This document shows positions 50,911 to 59,959 of a DNA stretch of 64,000 nt, in pieces. Position numbers and translations under genes: made by a program. The DNA lies in assembly GCF_900142415.1 (NCBI RefSeq), contig NZ_FRAU01000004.1, positions 124,001 to 188,000 on the forward strand, given 5' to 3'. The stretch's first letter is position 1. The number at the start of each line of letters is the position of its first letter. The notes under the pieces are model-generated. The model saw only the letters and a program-made list of their open reading frames with translations. It searched no databases and had not been told where the DNA came from. Source of the DNA: Rhodothermus profundi. GTDB lineage: Bacteria; Bacteroidota; Rhodothermia; Rhodothermales; Rhodothermaceae.

Positions 50911-53168
50911 GCGGAAGCTGCCACGAACCGGCGGTTGCGGTTAAGACGCCTCAAACGACGGTCATTGCGCACCGCGTCGCGCTGGCCGGCAACCCGAACG
51001 TAGGCAAAACCACGCTCTTCAATCTGCTGACGGGCCTGCGCCAGAAAGTAGCCAACTATCCGGGCGTGACGGTTGAGCGCAAAAGCGGCCGGCTGGTAGG
51101 GCATGAAAGCATTGAGGTCGTTGACCTGCCCGGCACCTACAGCCTCAACCCGCGCTCCATCGATGAACGGGTAGCGTACGATGTACTTGTCGGGCGCATG
51201 CCCGGAGAGCCGGCCCCCGACGTCGTGGTGTGCGTGGTCGATGCGACGAACCTAGAGCGCAACCTCTATCTGGTCTCCCAGATCATGGATCTGGGACTAC
51301 CGGTCGTGGTAGCGCTCAACATGATGGATGCGCTGGCCGAGAACGGACTGGAACTGGACGTAGATGGGCTGGCGCGCCGGCTGGGCATTCCGGTCGTACC
51401 TATTGTCGCTCGCAAAGGAGAGGGTATCGACCGCCTGAAAGAAATTCTCTTGCGTGGCGTTCCGCCTCCTCCAACCGAACGGCGCTGGACGCTTATGCCC
51501 GCCGTGGCCACGGTTGTTGAGGAGCTGGCCCGGCAATTAGGCGAAGAAGTCCCTGCCTTACCTGCCCGTCAGCGCTTCTTTGAAGCCCTCAACGCTTTGA
51601 CCAGCGATACGCTGCTGGAAGCCTGGAAGCATCGCGCTCCGCGCTTCTACGAAGCGGTGCGAGCGGCTCGCCAGGAATTAGAAGCCCGCAACGTACCCTA
51701 TCGCCAGGCCGAAATGATCGGTCGCTATGGCTGGCTGAGCCCGCTTGTCGCCTCGGTGCTGCATCGTCATCCTGAAGCGCAGGAACGTACGCTTTCGGAC
51801 CGGATCGATGCCGTTCTCACCCATCGCGTGGCCGGTCCCCTGATCTTTCTGGGCATTTTGCTGCTTATCTTTCAGGCCATTTTTTCCTGGGCTGTGCCGT
51901 TCATGGATGCCATCGAAACGGCCGTTGCCTGGACCGGCGAGCAGGTGCGCACCGTTCTGCCCGATGGCTTTCTGGAAGACCTGATCGTAGATGGCGCCAT
52001 TACGGGCGTAGGCAATGTGCTGGTCTTCCTACCCCAGATTCTGCTTCTGTTTTTCTTTCTGGGGCTGATGGAAGACACAGGATACATGGCGCGCACGGCC
52101 TTTATCATGGATCGCTTGATGCGCAGATTAGGCCTGAGTGGCGCCTCGGTCGTCCCTTTGCTCAGCGGATACGCCTGTGCCGTACCGGCAATCATGGCCG
52201 CCCGCACGCTCGACAATGAGCGCGATCGGATCATTACCATTATGGTCACGCCACTCATGAGCTGTTCAGCTCGCCTGCCCGTCTACACGCTTTTTATCGC
52301 GGCCTTTATTCCCAACCTCCCCGTACTTGGCCCGCTCAATGCGCAGGGGCTGGCGATGTTCAGCCTGTACCTGCTGGGCACTACCATGGCCTTCGCAGCC
52401 GCCTGGGTGCTGAAGACTTTCGTCTTTAAGGGCGAAAGTGCATACTTCGTCATGGAACTTCCCCCTTACCGGGCGCCCCAGTTCAAGCAGATCCTCTATC
52501 GCATGATCGACCGTGCCAAGGCGTTTGTTACGCGGGCCGGCAAGATCATTTTTGGGCTGAGCATTGTCATCTGGTTTCTGGCCAGCTTTCCACGGGCCGA
52601 ACAGGATCCGGAGCTGGCTGCGCAACGGGCCGCCCTGGAAGTCTGGTATAGTCAGGCCCGAGATAGTCTGGAAGCCCTGGGCGCATCGGACGCAGCTTTC
52701 GCCGAGCTGGAAGCGACCTACAACGCCCGCCTGGCTCCCCTCATGGATGCCGAGGCAGCCCGCCAGATCAGCCAGAGCTTCATCGGCCGCCTGGGCCATG
52801 CACTGGAACCGCTCATGCGTCCGCTGGGCTTCGACTGGAAAATCACGGCCGGCATTATCTCTTCCTTTCCTGCCCGTGAGGTGATCGTAGGGACCATGGC
52901 TACGATTTACGGCGTGGCGCACGCGGGCGAAGATGAAGTGATCCTGCGCCAGGCGCTCCAGGCAGACCCCGCTTTCTCGCCTCTGGTGGCCGTCAGCCTG
53001 ATGGTCTTTTACGTGTTCGCCTTGCAATGCATGAGCACGCTGGCCATCGCGCGCCGCGAGCTGGGGAGCTGGAAATGGCCAGCCGTCATGTGGACCTACA
53101 TGTTTGCGCTGGCCTACCTGTTTTCGCTGGTGGTCTACCAGGGCGGTCGCTGGCTGGGACTGGATTGA
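50907..53168 (+). CDS. feoB: Ferrous iron transport protein B
   Basis: A 753-residue GTPase-coupled ferrous iron transporter in the inner membrane. The G domain has G1 AGNPNVGKTTLFNLLTG, G2-region NYPGVTVERK, G3 VVDLPGTYSL and G4 NMMD. The membrane part carries two Gate-type repeats, for example GLMEDTGYMARTAFIMDRLMRRLGLSG and LLSGYACAVPAIMAARTLDNERDR, whose cysteine and GYxCxxP motif are conserved in the pore. Its length is slightly shorter than the E. coli form. It is the third gene of the iron operon behind a palindromic operator. Confidence 0.96.
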   Translation: MSGSCHEPAVAVKTPQTTVIAHRVALAGNPNVGKTTLFNLLTGLRQKVANYPGVTVERKSGRLVGHESIEVVDLPGTYSLNPRSIDERVAYDVLVGRMPGEPAPDVVVCVVDATNLERNLYLVSQIMDLGLPVVVALNMMDALAENGLELDVDGLARRLGIPVVPIVARKGEGIDRLKEILLRGVPPPPTERRWTLMPAVATVVEELARQLGEEVPALPARQRFFEALNALTSDTLLEAWKHRAPRFYEAVRAARQELEARNVPYRQAEMIGRYGWLSPLVASVLHRHPEAQERTLSDRIDAVLTHRVAGPLIFLGILLLIFQAIFSWAVPFMDAIETAVAWTGEQVRTVLPDGFLEDLIVDGAITGVGNVLVFLPQILLLFFFLGLMEDTGYMARTAFIMDRLMRRLGLSGASVVPLLSGYACAVPAIMAARTLDNERDRIITIMVTPLMSCSARLPVYTLFIAAFIPNLPVLGPLNAQGLAMFSLYLLGTTMAFAAAWVLKTFVFKGESAYFVMELPPYRAPQFKQILYRMIDRAKAFVTRAGKIIFGLSIVIWFLASFPRAEQDPELAAQRAALEVWYSQARDSLEALGASDAAFAELEATYNARLAPLMDAEAARQISQSFIGRLGHALEPLMRPLGFDWKITAGIISSFPAREVIVGTMATIYGVAHAGEDEVILRQALQADPAFSPLVAVSLMVFYVFALQCMSTLAIARRELGSWKWPAVMWTYMFALAYLFSLVVYQGGRWLGLD

Positions 53169-53262
53169 ATCCGAACTACTATCTTAATCAAGGCAACCCT
53201 TAGCCGATTTTTTGCAAAACTTCGCTTCTTCCTCCCGGTAAAGAGGAGAAGCTCAGGCGACA

Positions 53263-53733
53263 ATGGCACGTGTTCGTGCACATATCGTCCCGGCAATTGG
53301 CCGGATTATGATGGGGCTACTGGCCCTGTTTCCCCTGGGGCCGCACACGCTGACCGGCCTGCTGCTGTGCATTGAAGCTGGAGGCCGCGTTCATGTCGAA
53401 GGAGTTGCCGATAGCGACTGCGCGGCAACAGACCTGCTGGCCCAGTGGGAAGCGCATCCGGTTCATCCACTTGCAGCAGCCACCTCGGCCACGCAATGGC
53501 AGCGGGTAGATGAGACGGCGCCCTGCATCGACGTGCCGCTCCTGCTCAGCCCCACAGACGGCTATGGCCAACTGGCACGTGGGCAGGCCGTCGTACTGGC
53601 CGTAGCGGCAGGAATGCTGTGGATTCCATGGCATCTGGCGTCCAACCAGACGCCTCTATTCCATCTGTCGGATCTATCCTCCCGCTTTCCTCGCTTTACT
53701 GCACCTCTGCGCACGGTCATCCTGCGCCTCTGA
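53263..53733 (+). CDS. Cys/His-containing small exported protein before the metal efflux operon
   Basis: A 156-residue protein. The N-terminal hydrophobic stretch (IMMGLLALFPLGPHTLTGLLL) is followed by CIEAGGRVHVEGVADSDC, AHPVHPL and APCIDVPLL, with three cysteines and several histidines spaced as in small proteins often placed before CzcCBA- or copper-type efflux genes. A second hydrophobic region (QAVVLAVAAGMLWIPWHLA) may be a membrane segment. It probably binds a metal ion in the envelope (inference from residues and position). It lies about 110 bases before the TolC-type gene. No named family is certain. Confidence 0.55.
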   Translation: MARVRAHIVPAIGRIMMGLLALFPLGPHTLTGLLLCIEAGGRVHVEGVADSDCAATDLLAQWEAHPVHPLAAATSATQWQRVDETAPCIDVPLLLSPTDGYGQLARGQAVVLAVAAGMLWIPWHLASNQTPLFHLSDLSSRFPRFTAPLRTVILRL

Positions 53734-53844
53734 TACGCTCCAGGACCAGGCGCACCTGACCTTCTCGCTGTGCGCTCTGCTTAACCGGTCCGCTACCTGA
53801 GAATCGGTTCGGGCTTTTTCCACCAAGGTTCCTGGAGTATACCC

Positions 53845-55206
53845 ATGGCTTTTTCGATTCGTCTGTATCTGTGGAGTAGCGCCCTGTTGCTGCTCGGACT
53901 GGGCTGTTCGGCGCCGCGTGATCTGGCCTGGCAGCCGCCGCGCCCTCTGGCCGCCGATCGGCCAGCCTATCGTCCTCCGAAGCGCCCGGTGCTGCACGCA
54001 GTAGCCGACACCGGCCGCACCGCAGAACCGCTCACGCTCGAAGCGGCGCTTCGCTATACCCTCCAGCTCAATCCTGAACTGCAGGCAGCCGCCTGGGAAG
54101 TGCGGGCCCGAGAAGCCCGCACCCTGCAAGCCGGCCTCTGGCCCAACCCGGAACTCGAATCAGAAATCGACGGCGCGGGCGCCACGGCACCAGGCCTTGA
54201 TCCCCAGGACCGAGAAATGAGCCTGATCCTGAGCCAGGAGCTACCGTTGGGCGGCGACCCCGGAGCTGCACGTCGCCTGGCGCTACAGGAAGCTCTGCTG
54301 GCGGGCTGGAATTACGAGGCCATGCGGCTGGAGCTGGTTGCCCGCACCCGGCAAGCTTTTGTTGAGGTACTGACGGCCCAGGAGCGGCTGCGCCTGGCCG
54401 ATAGCCTCCTGCAGCTGGCGCGTCGCTTTGAGCAGGCCGTGCAGGCACGCGTGTCGGCCGGCAAAGCCCCTCCGTTTGAAGCCCAGCGAGCAATGGTGGT
54501 CCGGGCCAACGCCGAACTGGCAGCGCGCGAAGCAGCTCAACTGCTGGAGGCCGCCCGGCGCCAACTGCGGAGTCTCTGGGGACCCACCGGCCCTCGCTTT
54601 AAGCGGGTTGTCGGTACGCTGCAGGAGGTGGAGCCGGTGCCTCCGTTCGCCTCCCTGACGCCTCTGCTAGCTCAGCATCCAGCCCTGGCCCAGTTTGCAG
54701 CCCGACGTGCCCTGCGGCAGTCCGAACTGCAACTGGCCCGGGCTCGCCGGATTCCTAACCTCAACCTGGTAGCCGGCCTGGTGCGCTATGGCAACACAGG
54801 CACCCAGGCTTTTCGCCTGGGGTTGCGGCTTCCGCTGCCGCTGTTCGACCGGCAGCAGGGGAGCATCCAGGAAGCACAGTACCGCTTGCTGCAAACCGAA
54901 ACCGAAGCAGAAGCAGTTCGCCAGGCCTTGATTCGACGCCTGGCTGCTGCCCATGCACGCCTGCTCACTTCTTACCAGGCAGTCCAGCAGCTACAACAAG
55001 AAGTCCTGCCCGCCGCCCGAGAAATCTTTTCCGTCATCGAACAAGGGTATCGCGAAGGCAAATTCGACCTGCTAACAGTGCTGGACGCACAGCGCACCCT
55101 GCTGGAAACGACCAACCAGTACCTCGACGCGCTGCAGAATTATCACCAGGCGCGCGCCGAAGTCGAAGCATTGATCGCGCAACCCCTGAATGCACAGTCC
55201 CCCTGA
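53845..55206 (+). CDS. CzcC/CusC-type outer-membrane efflux protein (TolC family)
   Basis: A 453-residue lipoprotein; the lipobox is LLLGLGCSAP near residue 23. Two repeats of the OEP coiled-coil hairpin follow, for example LTLEAALRYTLQLNPELQAAAWEVRAREARTL and later VLDAQRTLLETTNQYLDALQNYHQARAEVEALI, the usual close of the family. It forms the outer-membrane exit duct of a heavy-metal RND pump. It is followed 21 bases on by the adaptor and then the pump, in C-B-A order. Confidence 0.92.
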   Translation: MAFSIRLYLWSSALLLLGLGCSAPRDLAWQPPRPLAADRPAYRPPKRPVLHAVADTGRTAEPLTLEAALRYTLQLNPELQAAAWEVRAREARTLQAGLWPNPELESEIDGAGATAPGLDPQDREMSLILSQELPLGGDPGAARRLALQEALLAGWNYEAMRLELVARTRQAFVEVLTAQERLRLADSLLQLARRFEQAVQARVSAGKAPPFEAQRAMVVRANAELAAREAAQLLEAARRQLRSLWGPTGPRFKRVVGTLQEVEPVPPFASLTPLLAQHPALAQFAARRALRQSELQLARARRIPNLNLVAGLVRYGNTGTQAFRLGLRLPLPLFDRQQGSIQEAQYRLLQTETEAEAVRQALIRRLAAAHARLLTSYQAVQQLQQEVLPAAREIFSVIEQGYREGKFDLLTVLDAQRTLLETTNQYLDALQNYHQARAEVEALIAQPLNAQSP

Positions 55207-55227
55207 ACCGAGCCGAAGAGAAACGCC

Positions 55228-56406
55228 ATGTGGATGTCCTATAGAACCCATGCACTTTCGCTCCTGAGCGTTGGTCTGCTGCTGACCGCTATTGGCTGTC
55301 AGTCGGGCGACGCAGACCCTCCACCAGCGACTGAAGTTGAAGCCGACCATGTAGAAGTCGTTCGCCTGGAGCAAGTCGATCTTGAAGATTTTGCCATTGT
55401 CATCGACACGGCAGGTCCGGGCACGCTGACCTTTACCAAAACCTTTCCAGGTGAGGTGCGGGTCAACGAGGATCGATTTGCCCACGTCGTGCCTCGCCTG
55501 CCGGGCATTGTGCGCACGGTCTATGTGACGCTGGGCGACCATGTGGAGGCTGGCCAGCTCATGGCTGTCCTCGAAAGTCGCGAGCTGGCGGAATTAAAAG
55601 CCAACTACCTGGATGCCCTGGCCCGGCTGGAGCTGGCCCGGGCCACGTATGAACGCGAAGCCCGCCTCTACCGGGAAAAGGTGTCCTCCGAGCAGGAGTA
55701 CCTAGAAGCCCGTCAGGCCCTGGCCGAAGCTGAGATTGCGTTGCGCTCTGCCATGCAGAAACTAATGGCGCTGGGCTTCTCACAACGCTACATCGAATCC
55801 CTGCCCGACCAGCCCGACAGTCTGCTTCGCGTCTATCAGTTGCGCGCTCCGATTCGGGGCACCGTCGTGGCCAAACACATTGTCCAGGGAGAAGCGGTCG
55901 AAGCCTTTACCACCGTCTTTACGGTAGCGGACCTGTCTACGGTCTGGGTGGATCTGTCGATCTATCAGCAGGATCTCGCCCGCATCCATGAGGGCCAGCG
56001 GGTGACCATTGTCGGGCTGGATCATCAGGAAGAAGGGATTATCTCCTATGTCCAGCCGCTGGTTGAAGAAGACCGACGCACTGGACTGGCTCGGGTAGTG
56101 CTTCCCAACCCCCACGGCCGCTGGAAACCTGGCCTGTTCGTGACCGGCCAGATCATGATCGGACAGCAGACCTATGCGGTCGTTGTGCCACGCGCCGCCA
56201 TCCAGACGATGGACGATCATCCTGTTGTCTTTGTCCCCACTCCAGAAGGTTTTATGCCGCGGCGCGTCCAGCTTGCGGCGGAAACCGACAGTCTGGTTGC
56301 GTTGGCCGACGGCCTGGCTCCTGGCGAGCCCTTTGTAGTGCAGGGGGCCTTTACGCTGAAAGCCGAACTGGAAAAAGAAGAAATCGGCGAAGGCCACGCA
56401 CACTGA
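55228..56406 (+). CDS. CzcB/CusB-type periplasmic adaptor (HlyD/RND membrane fusion protein)
   Basis: A 392-residue lipoprotein with lipobox LLLTAIGCQSG. Adaptor motifs: VVPRLPGIVRTVYVTLGDHVEAGQLMAVLESRELAELKANYLDALARLELARATYEREARLY (lipoyl half, then coiled coil) and LRAPIRGTVVAKHIVQGEAVEAF. It joins the RND pump to the outer-membrane duct. It lacks the Met-rich N-terminal stretch that binds copper in CusB, so zinc, cobalt, nickel or cadmium may be the substrate (weak inference). It is the second gene of the efflux operon. Confidence 0.9.
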   Translation: MWMSYRTHALSLLSVGLLLTAIGCQSGDADPPPATEVEADHVEVVRLEQVDLEDFAIVIDTAGPGTLTFTKTFPGEVRVNEDRFAHVVPRLPGIVRTVYVTLGDHVEAGQLMAVLESRELAELKANYLDALARLELARATYEREARLYREKVSSEQEYLEARQALAEAEIALRSAMQKLMALGFSQRYIESLPDQPDSLLRVYQLRAPIRGTVVAKHIVQGEAVEAFTTVFTVADLSTVWVDLSIYQQDLARIHEGQRVTIVGLDHQEEGIISYVQPLVEEDRRTGLARVVLPNPHGRWKPGLFVTGQIMIGQQTYAVVVPRAAIQTMDDHPVVFVPTPEGFMPRRVQLAAETDSLVALADGLAPGEPFVVQGAFTLKAELEKEEIGEGHAH

Positions 56407-56442
56407 TCGTTGTTCTTCTCCAAGCTTTGATCCCGACAAGCC

Positions 56443-59400
56443 ATGCGTAAGCTGATAGATTTTGCACTGCGAAATCGCCTGCTGGTGCTTTCGCTGGGCC
56501 TGCTGGTTATGGGCGCAGGCTGGTACGCTTACACGCGCCTGCCCGTTGATGCTTTTCCGGACGTTTCGCCCTCGCTGGTGCAGGTATTCACCGTAACCCG
56601 AGGACTGGCTCCGCAGGAGGTCGAGCAGTACGTAACCTATCCAATTGAACGGGCCATGAGCGGACTGCCAAACCTGAAGCAGATCCGCTCGGTCTCCAAC
56701 TTCGGGCTGTCGGTTGTCAACATTTACTTTGAAGACGGCACCGACATCTATTTCGCCCGACAGGTAGTCGGAGAGCGCCTCCAGGAAGTCCGGGAACAGA
56801 TCCCTCCCGGTTTTGGCGAACCCCAGATGGGTCCTATTTCCACCGGCATGGGCCTGGTCCTGTTTTACTACCTGGAGGACACCACGGGCCGCTACTCTCT
56901 GGAAGAGCTACGAACCATTCAGGACTGGGTTGTCAAACCCATGCTCGAATCGGTGCCGGGCGTCACTGAAGTGCTCGGCATTGGCGGTTTTGAACGCCAG
57001 TTCCAGGTCAACGTCGATCCCAATGCGCTGCTGCGCTACGGGGTGACGATGACGGAGCTGGTCGAAGCGATTGAAGCCAACAACCTGAACGTAGGCGCCC
57101 AGTTCATTGAGCAGCACGGCGAGCAGTTTGTCATTCGTTCCGAAGGACTGGCCACCGGCATCTCGGACATTGAAAACATTGTGGTGAAAACCGTTGATGG
57201 CACGCCCATTTACGTGCGCGACCTGGCGCGCGTCGAAATCGGGGGGGCCATCCGCCGGGGCCTGCAGACGCGCAACGGCGAAGAAGAAGTCGTGGCGGGC
57301 ATGGTCATCAAGCTTTACGGAACCAATGCATCGACGGTGATCGCCCGCGTCGAAGAAAAACTGGCCCAGATTGAGGACGTCCTACCCCCGGGCATTCGGA
57401 TCGTCCCGTATTACGAACAGAAAACGCTCGTTGAGGCGGCTGTTTCGACGGTAACCAATGCGCTCTGGCAGGGCATTCTGCTGGTCATTCTGGTACTGGT
57501 AGCGTTTCTGGGCTCCTGGCGTCCTAGCGTGGTCGTGGCCCTCTCCATTCCGTTTTCGGTACTCCTGGCCACGTTGTTCATGGGCCAACTGGACATCTCC
57601 GCCAACCTGATGTCACTGGGGGGACTGGCCATCGCAATCGGTATGATGGTCGATGGCGCCATCGTGATGGTAGAAAATGTGGACCGTCATCTCCGCCAGG
57701 CCGCCCCCGACGAACCCCGCCTTCATGTCGTCGCCCGTGCCTGCCTGGAGGTGGCACGTCCGGTCGCGTTTGCGATCGCTATCATTGTGATCGTCTTTCT
57801 GCCACTGTTCACGCTGCAGGGCGTCGAAGGCAAAACGTTCCGGCCGCTGGCCTACACCACAGCACTGGCTATGTTTGGCTCGCTGGTCTTTGCACTGGTG
57901 GTAGCTCCCGTCCTTTCCAGCCTGTTTATGCGCCGGAGCACGACCAACCGGACGCCCATTGGCGAGCGCATTATCCAGCGCCTGCTGCAGTATTACCGCC
58001 CTCTGGTCACCTTCTTTGTGCAGCATCGCCGCTGGGCGCTGGGGCTGGCTGGCGGTCTGCTGCTGCTGGGCGCCACCGCTTTCCCCTTCCTGGGAAGTGA
58101 GTTTACCCCCACGCTGCAGGAAGGCACCATCGTACTTCGGCTGACCATGGCCCCATCCATTTCCCTTACCGAGGCCAAAGCAACCACGCAACGCGTCGAG
58201 CGTCGCCTGATGCAAATTCCTGAGGTCATCGGCGTCGTTACCCGAATCGGACGCGGCGAGGTGGGCGCCCACAGCGACCCGATCAACTCGGCAGAGATGT
58301 ATATCCTGCTGAAGGACCGGGACGAATGGCGCGTAGATAATCAGGAAGAGCTCCTGAGGCTTATCCGCGAGGAGCTGGGCACGCTGCCTGGCGTGCTGAC
58401 CAATTTTACGCAGCCCATCCAGATGACCGTCGATGAACTGCTCGAGGGCGTGCGGGCCGAACTGGCGGTCAAGCTCTTCGGAGATGATCTGGAAACGCTC
58501 AAACGTAAGGCCGATGAGATCGTGGCCGTGCTGCAGACCATCGAGGGCGCGCGCGACGTGCAGGCTGATCAGATCACAGGTACCCCGCAGATCCGAATTG
58601 TTGTGGACCGCGCAGCCATTGCGCGCTACGGCATTAATGTAGCCGACGTGCAGCGCACTATCGAGGCAGCTATTGGAGGCGTAGAGGCCGGGCTGGTTTT
58701 CGAGGGGGTGCGTCGCTTTCCTATCTACGTGCGCTACCAGGAACCCTACCGCGCCACCCCCGAGCAGATTCGGCAGTTACTGATCCCGGCCCCCGGCGGC
58801 ATTCACGTGCCGCTGGCTGAACTGGCCCAGGTTGAGGAAGTCGTTGGTCCACGTCAGATCACGCGCGAGGACCTGCAACGCTTCATTACGATCCAGCTGA
58901 ACGTAGAAGGACGCGACATTGGCTCCTTTGTGGCCGAAGCCCAGCGGGCCATTCGGGAGCGCATTGAACTCCCGCCGGGCTACTTTATTACCTGGGGAGG
59001 CCAGTTCGAGCTGCAGCAGCAGGCCAATCGACGCCTGATGCTCGTGATCCCCATCACGCTGCTGATTGTACTGGTACTGCTTTACAGCACGTTTAACTCG
59101 GTGCGCAATGCAGCGCTGATCATCCTCAACATTCCGCTGGCCCTGGTCGGGGGCATCCTGGCGCTGTGGCTGACCGGCCAGCACCTCTCGGTGCCTGCTT
59201 CGGTAGGCTTTATTGCGCTGTTCGGAATTGCCCTGGAAAATGGCCTGGTCCTGGTGTCTTACATCAACCAGCTCATCCGGGATGGCCTTCCAATCGACCG
59301 AGCCGCCATTCAGGGTGCGCTCCTGCGACTCCGACCGGTACTCATGACAGCCCTGACCACGTCGCTGGGGCTGTTTCCCCTGCTATTCTCGCAGGGAACC

Positions 59401-59544
59401 GGCGCTGAGGTCCAGCGGCCTCTGGCTACCGTCGTGGTCGGCGGTCTGTTTACCTCTACGGTGCTTACGCTGCTGGTTCTGCCGGCGCTGTATAAATGGT
59501 TTGCCATTCGTCTGCCCTACGACCAACCGCCCACGGGATCATGA
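56443..59544 (+). CDS. CzcA/CusA-type heavy-metal RND efflux pump
   Basis: A 1033-residue inner-membrane proton antiporter with 12 helices and two large periplasmic loops. The N-terminus RLPVDAFPDVSPSLVQVFT is typical of heavy-metal RND pumps. The helix-4 site reads IAIGMMVDGAIVMVENV: the Asp in VDG and the Glu in VEN are present, whereas CzcA has DFG where this protein has AIG. This is nearer the Cus-like pattern, but the substrate cannot be fixed. It overlaps the PII-like gene start by 4 bases (ATGA), so the two proteins are produced together. Confidence 0.93.
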   Translation: MRKLIDFALRNRLLVLSLGLLVMGAGWYAYTRLPVDAFPDVSPSLVQVFTVTRGLAPQEVEQYVTYPIERAMSGLPNLKQIRSVSNFGLSVVNIYFEDGTDIYFARQVVGERLQEVREQIPPGFGEPQMGPISTGMGLVLFYYLEDTTGRYSLEELRTIQDWVVKPMLESVPGVTEVLGIGGFERQFQVNVDPNALLRYGVTMTELVEAIEANNLNVGAQFIEQHGEQFVIRSEGLATGISDIENIVVKTVDGTPIYVRDLARVEIGGAIRRGLQTRNGEEEVVAGMVIKLYGTNASTVIARVEEKLAQIEDVLPPGIRIVPYYEQKTLVEAAVSTVTNALWQGILLVILVLVAFLGSWRPSVVVALSIPFSVLLATLFMGQLDISANLMSLGGLAIAIGMMVDGAIVMVENVDRHLRQAAPDEPRLHVVARACLEVARPVAFAIAIIVIVFLPLFTLQGVEGKTFRPLAYTTALAMFGSLVFALVVAPVLSSLFMRRSTTNRTPIGERIIQRLLQYYRPLVTFFVQHRRWALGLAGGLLLLGATAFPFLGSEFTPTLQEGTIVLRLTMAPSISLTEAKATTQRVERRLMQIPEVIGVVTRIGRGEVGAHSDPINSAEMYILLKDRDEWRVDNQEELLRLIREELGTLPGVLTNFTQPIQMTVDELLEGVRAELAVKLFGDDLETLKRKADEIVAVLQTIEGARDVQADQITGTPQIRIVVDRAAIARYGINVADVQRTIEAAIGGVEAGLVFEGVRRFPIYVRYQEPYRATPEQIRQLLIPAPGGIHVPLAELAQVEEVVGPRQITREDLQRFITIQLNVEGRDIGSFVAEAQRAIRERIELPPGYFITWGGQFELQQQANRRLMLVIPITLLIVLVLLYSTFNSVRNAALIILNIPLALVGGILALWLTGQHLSVPASVGFIALFGIALENGLVLVSYINQLIRDGLPIDRAAIQGALLRLRPVLMTALTTSLGLFPLLFSQGTGAEVQRPLATVVVGGLFTSTVLTLLVLPALYKWFAIRLPYDQPPTGS

Positions 59545-59885
59545 AGCTGGTTTACGCCTACATCAAACCCCATAAGTTGCAATCCGTTGTGCTGGCCCTG
59601 CACCGCGTACGGGGCCTTACCGGCCTGAGCATTAGCAACGTGGAAGGATTTGGCCGGGGATGGTTTCGGCAGGACACGCCGCCCGCCTCTCCGGCCGAAG
59701 TGGTTGACTTTATCCGACATGTGCGGCTGGAGGTCTTTTGCCGAGACGATCTGGCCGAACAGGTGGTGCAGACCATCCAGCAGGCCGCTCACACCGGCCT
59801 CCGTGGAGATGGTAAAATTTTCGTGCTGCCGGTAGAAGACGCAGTGCGCATCTCCACCGGAGAGCGGGGCCAGGCTGCCCTGTAA
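59541..59885 (+). CDS. PII-like signalling protein of the metal efflux operon (PII-NG type)
   Basis: A 114-residue PII protein. It has MKLVYAYIKPHKLQSVVLAL at the start, a T-loop GFGRGWFRQDTPPASP shorter than GlnB/GlnK and without the uridylylated Tyr, and the C-terminal signature GDGKIFVLPVEDAVRISTGERG. PII proteins encoded with heavy-metal RND pumps form the separate PII-NG group. It may regulate or report on the pump by binding nucleotides or metal; this is not known. ATG 59541 overlaps the CzcA-type gene by 4 bases, whereas longer in-frame versions lack similarity. Confidence 0.88.
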   Translation: MKLVYAYIKPHKLQSVVLALHRVRGLTGLSISNVEGFGRGWFRQDTPPASPAEVVDFIRHVRLEVFCRDDLAEQVVQTIQQAAHTGLRGDGKIFVLPVEDAVRISTGERGQAAL

Positions 59886-59912
59886 GGGCTTCCCAGCCTT
59901 ATAGCCGCTTCG

Positions 59913-59920
59913 TATCTTTG
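59913..59920 (+). promoter_or_regulatory. Bacteroidota-type -7 element before the S9 peptidase gene
   Basis: TATCTTTG matches the TAnnTTTG -7 consensus described for Bacteroidota primary sigma factors and lies 39 bases before ATG 59960. No clear TTG -33 element is seen upstream, so the call is tentative. Confidence 0.35.
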
Positions 59921-59959
59921 GGGCACCGTACGTCTTCCACCGCGGACCCTCACTGTGTT

